Positions 50,812 to 62,269 of a stretch of DNA of 64,000 bases are shown piece after piece. A program made the position numbers and the translations under genes. Every line of letters begins with the position of its first letter. Positions within the stretch are counted from its first letter, which is position 1. The stretch comes from Sitta carolinensis (lineage: Eukaryota; Chordata; Aves; Passeriformes; Sittidae): contig CM063287.1 in NCBI GenBank assembly GCA_032173965.1, positions 10,111,859 to 10,175,858 of the forward strand. The letters run 5' to 3'. The notes under the pieces were generated by a model, which saw only the letters and a program-made list of their open reading frames with translations, was not told the origin of the DNA and searched no databases.

Positions 50812-51734
50812 GAAAGTTTATCCCAGACTGGATGTGATCAGCATAAAAAAAGAGTGGAAATAACCCCTTGGTGTGTTTCACAGACAAATTTAATTGTTGT
50901 TAAATATATTTTTTACTTGTCAGCTGTTAATACATAAATGCTAAGAATACTAACATTCCAGTTGTAAGCATTTTTAAGTCACCATCCATCTTTCTTTTTC
51001 TTCTTGAGTCAATGTAGAATATCTCCTACAAACTACATTAAGGAAGGGTTTGCAGGGGTATTTATTCTTATTTGTTATTTCTGATTCTTCTTATTCATCT
51101 TCTGTCATTGGTGCTGCTCTTTTGAAGTAAAAAAAGGTACACAGCACTGAATTAGCATACATTTAAATGAAAGAATGTAATTCAGACACCAGCTATACAA
51201 AAATGAATCAGGAAATGTTATCTCCTTTAAACCCAAACCTTTCTGTAATACAAATCAACTTTAGCAAATTAGACCTTCATTATGTTCAGTTTTACATCAA
51301 TGACAATCCAAAGATCCCCTAGCTTGGGAAGCAGCAGGGGTGAAATGCAAGCGTTCAGCCATTGGAAACTGGTTTGACAGGTGCAGTGAAGTTAAAAAAT
51401 ACAACTACAGTAACCACAATATTCCTATTCTTAAAAGTATTTCACACATTAATTCTTCTGCAGGATGACACTGGCAGTATTAGCAATAGGATACTTGGTA
51501 GGCAATTCTCTACAAGGCTGGGGCCACCTTGCCTAAAGATCCTTCCACAGGATTCATTTTGCATCTGGTGCACAGGCCAGGATGTTGGGAGGTCTGGTTA
51601 TCCTAAATTGTCTGTAGCTGTTTGCTGTGCCATTATATGGATGCCTCAAGTTTTAGCTTTTATATTTTTCAGATCCATGCTGTTTTAATGTGTCATTCTG
51701 GGCTTCATATTAAGTGTTATTATTATATTATATT
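50812..51734. other. Non-coding DNA, nothing recognised
   Basis: A 108-codon plus-strand frame at 51362-51688 has no recognisable motif. The sequence just before the LTR (51700-51735) is an AT-only run of ATTAT units, so the LTR's left end is hard to place. Confidence 0.55.
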
Positions 51735-51925
51735 AGGCTCTCCTCACAGAACAGGTAGACAAAACAATCCCTTTTCTAGCTTGGGACCAAGGACAACCGA
51801 TACAAATTCCAGGCCCAAGAGAATAAACAATGGTGAATTGAAGACAGAAAAACAAGGAGGATGGAGCTTCATAACCTGAAGCTATAATTGGACAATTAAC
51901 TCCAATATGCTGATGGATCAAAACT

Positions 51926-51932
51926 TATAAAA
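51926..51932 (+). promoter_or_regulatory. TATA box of the solo LTR
   Basis: A perfect TATAAAA lies 111 bases upstream of the polyadenylation signal. This is the likely core promoter of the LTR, with initiation expected near 51957-51962. Confidence 0.65.
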
Positions 51933-52042
51933 GTGTGAGACCTTGTGATCAGTCGTTCATTTCTGTGACCATTTTGGGGTTCATCTTGGGTACAGCCGGC
52001 CAGACTCTTGTACTGCCCAAGGTGTATCCATTGAAACCTTTT

Positions 52043-52048
52043 AATAAA
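52043..52048 (+). terminator. AATAAA polyadenylation signal of the solo LTR
   Basis: AATAAA in the context CTTTTAATAAATCCC is followed within about 30 bases by a GT/T-rich downstream element, as in a retroviral R-U5. Confidence 0.65.
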
Positions 52049-52384
52049 TCCCTACTTTATTCCTTTAACACTGTCTAGTCTCTGTTCCAGGTCAGCCTTC
52101 CGAGTCACCAATATATTTTGTCAATATGCGTGCAAATTCTTGTAACCAAGGAATAAAGTTAGTATTTAAAAACACGGTACAAGTACACATTACTCAGAAT
52201 CAGAACAGGTTTTATGGTGGTTGCAGAAAGAAATGGGCTTTCAGCAGGAACAAAGTGCAAAACCTTGTTCCTGCACAGGGTTTTTGGTGCCCTCTGCATT
52301 TAAAGCGGTACAACACCACCCTGTCATGACTTGCAGTTCGAGACACATGCGGAAGACATCACCATGATATTAAAAGAAAATAAT

Positions 52385-52630
52385 CCATTAGAAAGCGAGG
52401 GGGAGGGAGCGATGTGGCGCGGAAGCAGCTGTGCCAAGGCGGTCAGCTCAAGAGTGCCACCTGCTGCGGACGAGCCCAGCGCCGGGCCGGGGCTCCGCCG
52501 CACCGAGCGCCTCCTTCCCCGCCCGGGAGGGACCGGCACCCGGGAAGGCTCCCTTCCCTCCCCGGCCGCCTTTCTTTCGCCTTTGGACAGGGACAAACAC
52601 AGCCACGGACAGCGTCTGGCTGGCAGCTCT
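52385..52630. promoter_or_regulatory. Compact CpG-dense block, possible CpG-island promoter
   Basis: About 23 CpG dinucleotides fall within roughly 230 bases by hand count, in a region where CpG is otherwise scarce. Sp1-like CCCCGCCCGGG (about 52516-52526) and CCCCGGCCGCC (about 52559-52569) are present. Open frames run through it in several phases on both strands, as any GC-rich block gives. It begins 275 bases after the solo LTR, is followed by AATAAA at 52658-52663, and a strong donor-like TCTGTAAGTGA lies at about 52979-52989. It could be the 5' end of an unannotated transcript, an orphan CpG island, or part of a retroelement. Confidence 0.45.
52454..52468 (-). promoter_or_regulatory. CTCF-like motif inside the CpG-dense block
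   Basis: The minus strand reads CGCAGCAGGTGGCAC, agreeing with 13 of 14 positions of the vertebrate CTCF core CCASYAGRKGGCRS. Chance occurrence of a near match in 64 kb is not negligible. The placement in a CpG-rich block makes it more plausible. Confidence 0.4.
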
Positions 52631-55600
52631 CTAGAAACCAGACTCAGCCTAAGAGCAAATAAACTGTGGATTTAGAAGGCGAATATTTCCCATCTGGTTT
52701 TTTTTCCCTCAGATTACAACAGTGGGTTTAAAGGATCCACCTTCAAATCATTCCATGTTTATTCTTAATATGGTCTCTTTCCTTAGCTTAATCAGATTTT
52801 TGTCATCCTATATTAACCAGTGCTAGTGGTTTATGCAATAGGAGCTCTTTTCCTTTGTTACAGTTGAGACAAAGCTCTTTCAGAGAGATAAAACCACAGG
52901 GTCTATGAAGGAAGGAAAGGAAGCAGACAAAACAGTTTCTACAGTCAAGCTCATAAAACTGAAGAAACTACAGGTGTTCTGTAAGTGAATGCTTGTGTTT
53001 TCACATCAAAAAAATCTGTCTGTGTCAATGCTGCTCAGCTTCTACATCAGGCAACACAAACTTCCTATTAAACCTCAAAACAAAATTCTTACAGGGTCAA
53101 ACACTGACAAAGGGCAAATACTGAGATGAAGATCTAAATCCTCTTTAGGACTGGATTTATTTCATCACAGTGATATAACCACTCAGAAACGGGGAGGAGA
53201 GGGGGGATAGGATGTCCTCAAGCACCTGAAAGGAGTCAAAGCAACAGAAATCTTGCACCTCCAGGAGACTTGGACCACTGTTTGCCTGCTCTCCCTCTAT
53301 GCATATACTCAGCAATACCATTCATGTACAAGTCCTGAAACAGAGGAAAAATTCAGGAAACTTAAACACATTGAGTTTGCTTTTTCTTCCCTGCAACATC
53401 TCATGGCAGAGTAAAACGAGGGGAAACACCGCAAACCACACATCATCTTACAAAGTAATGGAAGCATCAAGGAGGAAAAGGCTACAGCGTGATCTGTTCC
53501 ATGGTTTGTAAACTGTGTTTCCTAGTGTGGAAACGAAGCCTACATGAATAATCTGTTAGCAAGTCTAATTCAGGGAGTGTTCTGAAGGGAAAAATCAAGT
53601 GCAGCTCTCAGAGTTGGTAGTGCACAGCCTCCAGAGGTACAGCAAGGAAGGGTATCTTGACCCACACATTTTACAGTGAAACTGGCAAGTTCAGTCAACT
53701 GCCAACATCTATCATGTAAAACACATCCAGAGAAAGTGCCCAGTTTCCACTGCACTGAAGCCAGTATATCAGATCTAAGGATGCTCCTTGCAGTCTTTGT
53801 AGGTACTTGAGGAAAACAAAACGAAGGGCAGGAAGAGAGAGAGAAAACTAATGATTTAGGCTTGTTACTCATATTTCATTAGAGAGGGTATTAATTTGAC
53901 CCCATGAAAGAAATGTCAAAATTTTAAATAATCATAAAATTAAAAAATTAAGTGTTTTGATCCACTATATTTTGTTTTAGCTTAATTTTCTGTCCTAATC
54001 CTCATTATCTATGAGTAAATGAAAACTGAACACTGCACCAAGCTTTATCATAAATGCATTTCTGTGTTGTTGTGGTGTTTTTTTCTTTTAAATGCTGTGT
54101 TCCAAGAAATCATATCACCAAAACTGCTTTGTGCCCTTGCCCTCCATAGCACTATTAAATGGATATAGTTTACTCGCCCATTCTAAGTAGTTCTTTCACA
54201 TGAATATTCAGTTCTAAAGTGGCAGTGATGTCTATTGATGATGCATGAGATTACAAGTTCCTACATGACTTAGCTATAGGAGGGTGCTCTAGACTTGGAC
54301 ATCTCTTCACTTTTTAAAATCCTCTGAGGTGGGAGTGGGGGGAGGAAAAGGAGTTTTCTTTTTTTGCTATAATGAAAAATGAATTACAGTCTGAATAGCT
54401 AATAATAACAGCGTGTGAACTATTTATATTGACTCACAGGCAGACTACCATTGAACATCACAGCATTATCCCAGTCTTCCTTCCATTTTTATTCCTTATT
54501 CCTCAGTTTAACTGTGACATGAACTTTCAAAGTACACATAGGAACAGATGGTATGTGAAAGATTTCACGTGTGACATGCAGATTATTTTCATGAGTATTT
54601 TGAATTTTATTGTCACTAATAGGATATACAAGAAATCCTGTTCTACAAGCAAATTCTTCCAAAGGAGAAAAAGGTCCCATTTTACCACAGGTTTCTTGAT
54701 TTCTTTCACCATATACTAGCAAATGCAATGCTATTTTGGAGAAAGATGAATGGATTTGTCAGGTGGATTTATTTAATTTTTCTAGATGTGTTTCAATCTG
54801 CACTAATTCTACCCTGATGACTATTCTGTCAAAATATAATTTTCCCTTTAGTTCCAAATGATGAGGAAATTTTCTCATAAGCAAGATGACAGTGTCAGTT
54901 GACTTTAATTTTGCTTGTGTAAAAGTGAATGTACAAGTATATCTGGAATATATGCATTGAAGTGACCAGCTAGGCAGATAACTACCAATGACAGTGGAAT
55001 AACTTCTGTAAGATATTATCTTAAATATAAACTAATATATCCATTCAGTTTCACACAGAGGCAACTAGAACAAACTAGTGAATCCTATCCTGTATAAATT
55101 GTGTGGAAGGCAAAGATAAAATGGTATTTAATCTATACAAGCAGGCTCGAATCTGTTAAAGATTCCTGACATACATCCTACCTAAAAAAAACCAAAAAAC
55201 GCTCAAATTCTAGCCTACACACCAAGTCAGTGTTATTTTTCTTCAGGCTGCAAGGCAGCTGTATACCTGAAATACTGGAATTGTGGCATCATCATTTTAG
55301 CTAAACTTGTTTTTTTATTCACTTTATAAGACCTTCAGACTTGCAGAGTGTTATTCAGCCAGAAATGAAGGAGGGAAAAGGGAGTCATATCTAAAACAAT
55401 GAGGATAGTCAGAATAAACTTAAACAGATAATCATATAAAATAATGCCTTAATAATCTCTTTTATTCATGACCTTGTTTTTCTTTATATTTCTAAAGGGG
55501 ACAATATCATTTTTTTGAGTCCAAATTCATTAGAACTACAGATCTCATTAACGACCAAAACAGTAGTAGAGCGAACATTTTAAATCTGGTTTTAGAAAGA

Positions 55601-56109
55601 TGTTTCTGCTGAGGGGAATTTATGCAAAATTTTGCAAAGAAAGATCAGTCATTTTTCAAGATAACTTTTTTTCTGCCTCTGGATGGTGCTGGCAGAGGGA
55701 GCGAAAAGCTTCTCCCTACAGAATTTCAGTGCTCTGTCCTGTGAGGCATGTGAGCAGCCTGATGCACAGCCAAGGGATGCCAGGGCTATTCACAGAACAA
55801 TATTATAAGGAAAAGCAGATCATGTTCTAATGCAGACCAGCATTCCCAGTCACAGCAGCAGCCAGGAGGACTGTGCAGGGGTGGGCACCCGGAGCACACT
55901 CAGTATCAGCTTCCTCAGCCTTTCACAGCATGTGCTGCCACCTGGTAATGTTATCACCACCCTACAAACAGAGCCAGGGTGCAGAACCCAGGTTATCTGA
56001 CAGAGGCACCAAACCTTTGATAAGGCTGACCTTGCTAAATTAGATTCCAGACAGATTTCATCATCTCAGTTGTCACACAATACCTGTGCAAAGAAAAGCA
56101 AACAGACCT
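52631..56109. other. AT-rich non-coding DNA, nothing recognised
   Basis: Frames up to 100 codons (minus strand, 53570-53872) are at chance length. A moderately GC-richer patch at 55.83-56.03 kb contains a second CTCF-like motif. No element end or RNA gene was seen. Confidence 0.55.
55934..55948 (-). promoter_or_regulatory. CTCF-like motif
   Basis: The minus strand reads TTACCAGGTGGCAGC, matching 12 of 14 positions of the core CCASYAGRKGGCRS including the whole AGGTGGCAG block. It has the same orientation as the motif at 52454-52468. Confidence 0.35.
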
Positions 56110-56363
56110 GTAATATACAACTAGAATACCCATTTTGTTTGGAATAAGAGTTTTCAAATGTGAGGTTTCCCTGTAGAACTTAGATAGAAACCTGTTTTTC
56201 TAGTAAAATGCTATTTGCCTTATCCTTGGGATTTTATCTGAAACATTTATTCTTGTTGTAAAATTCTATATGAACCTTAATAAATTTTCTCTGAGACCTC
56301 AGGGAGCAGCCTTACTGCTGTGTTTGTTCCATCATAATCAATGTTGCAAGATGGTGTCAGAGG
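56110..56363 (+). mobile_element. Possible ERVL-type LTR 3' part with tRNA-Leu primer-binding site
   Basis: AATAAA at 56279-56284 is followed by a short U5-like stretch ending TTGCA. A three-base spacer (AGA) then leads to TGGTGTCAGAGG at 56352-56363. The first nine bases, TGGTGTCAG, are the start of the primer-binding site complementary to the 3' end of tRNA-Leu, the defining feature of ERVL elements. The CA-NNN-TGG arrangement is what an LTR-to-leader junction should look like. I cannot recognise gag sequence downstream, and the left boundary (a TG at about 56110) is a guess. Chance matches of this size are possible. Confidence 0.35.
56352..56363 (+). other. tRNA-Leu-like retroviral primer-binding site
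   Basis: TGGTGTCAG matches the start of the ERVL primer-binding site, and the following AGG departs from the usual GAGTG or AAGTG continuation. Confidence 0.35.
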
Positions 56364-57456
56364 AAAAATTTTCTTAATAATATTAGACAAGAAAATAACT
56401 TTTAAAATGTTGGATAAATGAAATTAATATTTGATTGGAAAAAGCCAGAATGGTCTCAGAAGAGCACATTAAAGATGGGAGACTAAACAGTGTGTGTAAG
56501 AAATTGGCATAAATAATAGTAAAGATGTGGAAATGAGTGAGGCAGGATAAGAGCCTGCATGATCTGTAGCCAGGATGACTCAGTGCATTTAGTTATGCAT
56601 TTACATTAAGGGGATGAACAGTAATAAAGTTCATGTCTTTCTAGATTGAGATCTTCAAAAGAACCTGACCAGGAATATGCACCCACTAGGAAATTCACAT
56701 GCACTCAACACACATTCCCCACAGCACTTCCCAATCAAGTACTTCTGCTGTAATCTGACCCCCCATCAACACTGCTTCCACAAATCCCACCTGTGTAATC
56801 TATTCTTTTGACTGACCGCAATTTGCCCCAACTCGTGTCTTGCCCAACAGGAGTCACTGCTCAACAACTTTGTCCTACAACTGCTTTGGCATCGTGTAAA
56901 GGGGACGTTGGCCCTACCACTGTTATGCTACATTGCACCAAAGCAGAAAATTATGGAACTCCTGCAAAGAGCAGAAAGGAACTGGAAACAGTTTAAAATC
57001 ACAGCTACAAGCTGTGACACCTGTTCAGGCAGGGTACATGAGGACCAAAGGTCACCATTACAAAGTGGGTCATCCTTCATATAACCAGATGTGAGAAAAA
57101 GTTCAATATATCAGAGACATCCAGTACAGTACAGGGTCTCATCTTGCAAGCTCCTGATGAGCCTGCATTTGGGATTTCTCCTTTTCTTTTTTCTCTTTTT
57201 GAGTTTTCCCATACTCTGTCTCATCGTAGACTTCCAAACTTCTTTGGAAAGATAAATTTGGAGTCAAAATATCATGAAGGTTTAGGCTTTTACCTAAATA
57301 GTAATAGGCAGATTTTAATTTTTTGCCATATCTTTTTTAAATATTGTCATTTTGTTCTTGTTGAGTTGCTAAAATAAACAGCATTGTCTTACTGCTCTTC
57401 AGACTGTATTTTTCTCTGTGCCTACAAAATGTCTACTGAAGTAAAACACTGATTAC
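56364..57456. other. Non-coding DNA, no retroviral internal sequence recognised
   Basis: If the primer-binding site to the left is real, this stretch should hold leader and gag. It shows only chance-length frames (62 and 77 codons) and no zinc-knuckle pattern, so any internal region is deleted or decayed beyond recognition. Confidence 0.45.
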
Positions 57457-57800
57457 CTAAAATGCACCAAAATTTACCTGATTTGATTTCAGTTCTGACC
57501 TCGTTTTGCGGGGTGCCAACAGAAATTCTTGATGATAATAGAAGCAGGCAAGAGATTGCAAGAATTCTCTATGGAAGGGCTCAGGGCAGTGTGAAATCAG
57601 ATACACAGGACTCCCAGAGAATTGATGAAGGGTCTTGACCCTCAACCAGGGGGTGACAGAGCCAGATGAAACAGAGAAAACCAGCTTTATTACTCCACTC
57701 AAGCTCTAGTCACAGCAGAAGCAGCATGAAGCTCTCTCTCTACATGGCAATTCTGACACTGTACTATGAACTTTGCAGCGGTTACTTGTAAGTGTGTGCT
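57457..57800 (-). mobile_element. Possible minus-strand LTR R-U5 with tRNA-Lys-like primer-binding site
   Basis: On the minus strand an AATAAAGCTGG polyadenylation context at 57686-57691 is followed by about 155 bases of U5-like sequence. TGGCACCC at 57511-57518 then looks like a CpG-decayed TGGCGCCC, the start of tRNA-Lys primer-binding sites typical of ERVK/betaretrovirus-like elements. Just beyond lies a CAGGTAAAT donor-like site, as in retroviral leaders. The LTR should end in CA before the primer-binding site and does not, and U3 was not delimited. The 81-codon minus-strand frame here is incidental. Confidence 0.3.
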
Positions 57801-60800
57801 CCAAAAGCAGGGGAATGGAAATACCCAGGTTCCACTACAACTATTTTAAGTATCAACAGCTGCATGGCACTAGAAACTTCCTGGGAACTCATAATGACTT
57901 TAGTATATAACAAAAATAGGGTGATTGGTTAAGGTATCTTTCTAAGTTATGTACAGTTTCATTCCGTGTTTTAATGTCAACTGAGCCAGCATAATTTATT
58001 TATTTTCATGGTACATCTCTACAACTTCCCAATTTGTCAACTAAAAAATTAACCAAAGAGTTCTTGAATGTTATTAGTCTGTATGTATCATTCTGAATAA
58101 TTGCTTGTTTGGCTCATTCTGAACAAATGTTTAGCAAGGTGAAGTAAGGAAATGGTCTAGTCTTTTTAGACTAATTTAAAGCAGGGAACTTCTATTTTAT
58201 TACTATGGGGACTGTTGCACATACAACACTTCCTTTCTGAATTTGCTGCTAACACCTTTTTGGATGTTCTTCCCTTTTTGATTTTGTGATTAAAAGACAT
58301 CAGTTTCACTTTGAGGCTTACATAATGTACCTTCTTATAGAATATTAGAGACTTCAGACTGAGAACAAGCAGAATTAATAATTTCACGTGTCTCAAACAC
58401 ATGCCACAGTTATCATTGCTGATTATATATATATTTACATACATGTCATGCAAGTATGTGTGTGCATATGTCTAGAAATAAGAAAAAAAAAAAAAAAAAG
58501 CAGTAACAGAAAATCTTGGTGTTCCATCAAATCACTGGGGATAGAGAGTTTATTTAGTTAAATGTACTCAATATGGTCCTCTCTGCCATAATGTTATTCC
58601 TTTATAAGCTACTACTTGTGGTTTAAAGTAATTCAAAACTACAGCAAGAGAAAAAAGTTACTTTGCTTTAATGTAAAATGTGTAGACAATTTGCTACAAG
58701 ATGTAAAATTTTAAATCACTTTTTTTTTTCTACTTTCTCCCTTTTTTAACCTTCTTCATCTCAGGTACTTATAAAAATCAAAAGCAATTTTTAGTTAAAA
58801 AAATCACCCCACAAGGCTTTTGTTGAATGCATCAAATACCTTTGAGGACACATGGCACCAATAGTCATTTAGGGATAGATAGATTCATAGTCATGAAAAA
58901 TGAATGAATAACTCAAATGTTCATAAAAGTAACAGCACTTACAATGATATCATTAAGAATTTTTGAAATCCTTTTATAGTCCCAGGCCATCAAATCAGGC
59001 CTTAAAACATACTGATAGCATATAATTGAAATTAATGAAAGGACTCTTGAGAATCTGGCTGATTCAGACATAGATATTGTAAAAAACCAGCCCCAGAACT
59101 TTTCAGCTCTCACTCTCCATATTCTTACGAGGAAGAAACAAGTCATGCTGTAAATTTGAAGTCATGAAGTTCCAGTAGGAACTTAGAAGCAGTAGAAGTC
59201 ATAAAGGCTTTCTGTCCCACACCTCCAACGTGAAGGAGGTCTTTTAGAGAACACGGGGAAATTAATTATCATGTTGATCTATCACTGAAGCTGTGTCAAT
59301 GTTTCATTAAACAGCAGCTTTTGACTTAACTGAAAAAATGGACATATGTGGCTTGCAATTCTCAATGTTACTAAAACAAAGCAAACAAAAAAAGGTGTTT
59401 TGTCTTCACTACAACTCTTACTTTTATCGAGGCAAATCTTAGTAGAAGAACATTCAGTTAACAAGGAACTTTAATTTCAAGGCCTAATGCACATGCTGAA
59501 GTCTCAGGCAATAAAACAGATCACAGCTTGAATGTGTCATTCTTCCCTTTCAACACATAAAAAGATGTTTGCTGCTCAGCTATCAGACACACAAACCCCC
59601 ATGGGTCAGAAGAAACAGTTATTGCAACTGTAGGCATATTTTCTATTAAAGAATTTCTGAAATGTTGGAAAGACTTTTCTCAAAGTTAACAGTGTGATGA
59701 AAGACCACATATTGGGAGACTGGAATCAGTTTTGGTGCTGGAGTTGAAAAAACACAGGCTTAGGAAAAAGATATTAAATCCTCAAAACATTCTCTACTCA
59801 CTCCTAAAAGCAGAAATAGAGTCTTTGATGCAGAAATCAGTATTTACAATTAAAATTATTATCTTACTTTTCTTAATTCAATCCTTTTGACTTTTTTCTG
59901 AAAAAAAATAACACAGTGTATCTGAACTACTAGTGAAAGGCATGATTATTTGCTTTTAAATTTGCTTTAGTTGCTGCTTAATATTCATTAATTATTTTTA
60001 TGTTTAAAAGACTTTTCTCCCCTATAATGCTAGAACTTAATTCTCAGATAAACTGTAGCTCCCCAAAAGGAATCCTGACACGCCAATTTTATCTTAGTGT
60101 TGATACTTCTGTTACAGCTCCATGGGAGAAAATCTCAGCTGGCATACATGGCTACAGTTCAGCTGATCCTATGGAAGCTGGAAACATCCACTGAAGGTTT
60201 GATATTTGATTATGAGAATTTGCAAAGCTCTGTTCTGCTGTGAGATACAGACTCCAGTTCAGAAGAGAGTATTGACTACTTCTAGCTGCCTTCCTCTAAG
60301 CTGTTAATCGATGACTAATTAGTCACTTAGATTTACCTCAAAATAAATCCTGCTTGAAGAGTATTTTCCCTAACCTCGTAGCAGGACATGGACACAGGTC
60401 TGCTCCATTCCCTTATAAACCAACATGTTTCAAAATTCAGGCCACAGGGTTATCACCAGAGCTCATCAAGGGCACATATTCTTACCATTTTAATGTAATA
60501 GTGCTATTTGTAATTTGAGCATATTAAAAAAAAAGCTCCTAAATTCAACTGGTTACGAGGTTGAACTTTATCAGCGCACAGAAAATCCTCAGAAACAGCA
60601 CTTTGACACCATTCAGCCATCCCCACCCAGTGCAGTGCTTCCCTGAGTTCCTCTATTTTCAGGACCTCAATTTGAAGTGTCCTTGCATGGAATTCAGAGT
60701 TGTGCTTTATGTCCCAATGCCATACTCTTAACAGCTTAGCTCTGACAAACCCTGAGCACCTACATATGCTCTAATCAATTTCTCCAAACAATTGCAGCAG

Positions 60801-62269
60801 GCTGAAATATACTGAATGGCTCTTTTATGCCTTTGCTCTCACTTTATTTGCTTGCACATGTCCAGTGACAATATCCAGGCACTATTTTTTAAATTCTTAA
60901 ATAGCAAATAACCACCCATGCAACAGTGTTGGTCCACTGTTAAACTGGAAATTACGGAGTAAAGATAGCTTTTTCAACTTACATAATTCATACTTTGTTA
61001 TTTTGCTACCATTTTCCACCATCTCATTCAACTGAAGATTTTCTGTAACATATATTTCACCAAAAACATCTTAATTTACCTGCTGCCCTGTAACTTACAA
61101 TCAAAGTGCATGCATATACAGTGTGTGATAACTAATAAAAAAACAGGCATGCCAGTGCCCTTGACCTCTCCCTACTCCTCCATTATGGAACAGGTGAATT
61201 TTTTGATTGTTGTAGGGATTGTGGAGTATGTTTGCCATTCCAAATTAATTTATACAAACTGGCTTAGTTTTTCTTAATAGTAAAAAATCCCTTCTGTAAT
61301 TCAGGCTAGGACTATGGTTTTCCTGTACTAACAGTTTTCAATACTGTGTGCATGCCCTTATTAAGGAAAGGAGCACTGCCTATCTGGTAGTCACAGCCAT
61401 AGCTCTGTATAATGGGGAACCTTGGCAAGTACCACACCCATTTTACAGAGTACAAGTTTCCTTCTTTGAAAAGACTTCTTTATGTATATTTTTTACCACA
61501 ATAGTGCTATTGTGGCATAGGTTTTGAAAAAACTCTATTGCACTGTGGGCTCCAGCCTACTTTTTCTGAACTCAGTTCTTTCATACAAAGACTTCTGGGA
61601 GTGCCTGAATACATTCATGCATGCAGAGTGTGACAGCAACAGAATGCAGTGAGCCTGCAAGGTGAATAAAATCACAACTGGAAGAAGCTCCCCCACAAAC
61701 ACCTATACCTGCATTTCGAGACCACAAAATGATCCTGATATGGAGGGAAAAGTATGACTGCAGAAACAGATGGAGAAAAGAAAACCTATTTTTAAACGTG
61801 TATAAAGTACCTGAGAATCACAGATCACCCGGCTGTATGAGATATTTGGGAAGATCTTGGAAGACTTTCAGCATTCTGGGCAGTGATAAGTAAATAAAAT
61901 AACCTCCTCCATGATGTAAACAAAGCATTTTACTAGAGCAAGTGAATTTCCTTCCAGTGAAAGGCTTAGTGAACAAGGTTAAGCAACTGATGAGCCACCC
62001 CTCAGATTTAGTGAGACATTTGTCACTGATATTACAATAAACTGGAAACATCTCTACTGGAGATGACCAGTGAAATAATCACAAAAATTAGCAGTTTACG
62101 ATTTATCAGACTAGGAGACTGGGAGATCTTCCAGAAGTCTGCCCTATGATTACTTTCTTTAATGATTCAAGACATAATACCTATAAATTATTTGAGTAAT
62201 TAAATAACACAGAAAATTCACATGTCACATTGCACTGGGATAATTTAAAAGAATACTGAAGAAAACCAG
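57801..62269. other. AT-rich non-coding DNA, nothing recognised
   Basis: Simple repeats are a short (TA)n at 58424-58435 and a 17-base A run at 58483-58499. No gene or element end is visible, and the longest frame is 95 codons (minus, 58166-58453). Confidence 0.6.
58424..58499 (+). repeat. (TA)n run and poly(A) cluster
   Basis: The (TA)n run at 58424-58435, an alternating purine-pyrimidine stretch (GTATGTGTGTGCATATG) and a 17-A run at 58483-58499 lie together. Confidence 0.75.

Larger units (their letters stand above)
51735..52110 (+). mobile_element. Solo LTR of an endogenous retrovirus (plus strand)
   Basis: The block has the full LTR order. A U3-like stretch leads to a consensus TATAAAA at 51926-51932. 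A 110-base R-like segment follows, then AATAAA at 52043-52048, a T-rich/GT stretch (ACTGTCTAGTCTCTG), and an end near 'gagtcacca' at about 52110. No primer-binding site follows and no internal retroviral sequence flanks it, so it is a solo LTR. The left boundary is uncertain. The family is probably ERVL- or ERVK-like, but I cannot name the subfamily. Confidence 0.7.

Noticed and set aside
52324..52675. Several overlapping 67-114-codon frames on both strands in the CpG-dense block
   Set aside because: GC-rich DNA has few stops in all phases; no frame shows domain-like sequence. The block is more interesting as regulatory DNA.
58424..58499. (TA)n plus poly(A) as a retroposon 3' end
   Set aside because: No recognisable element body on either side.
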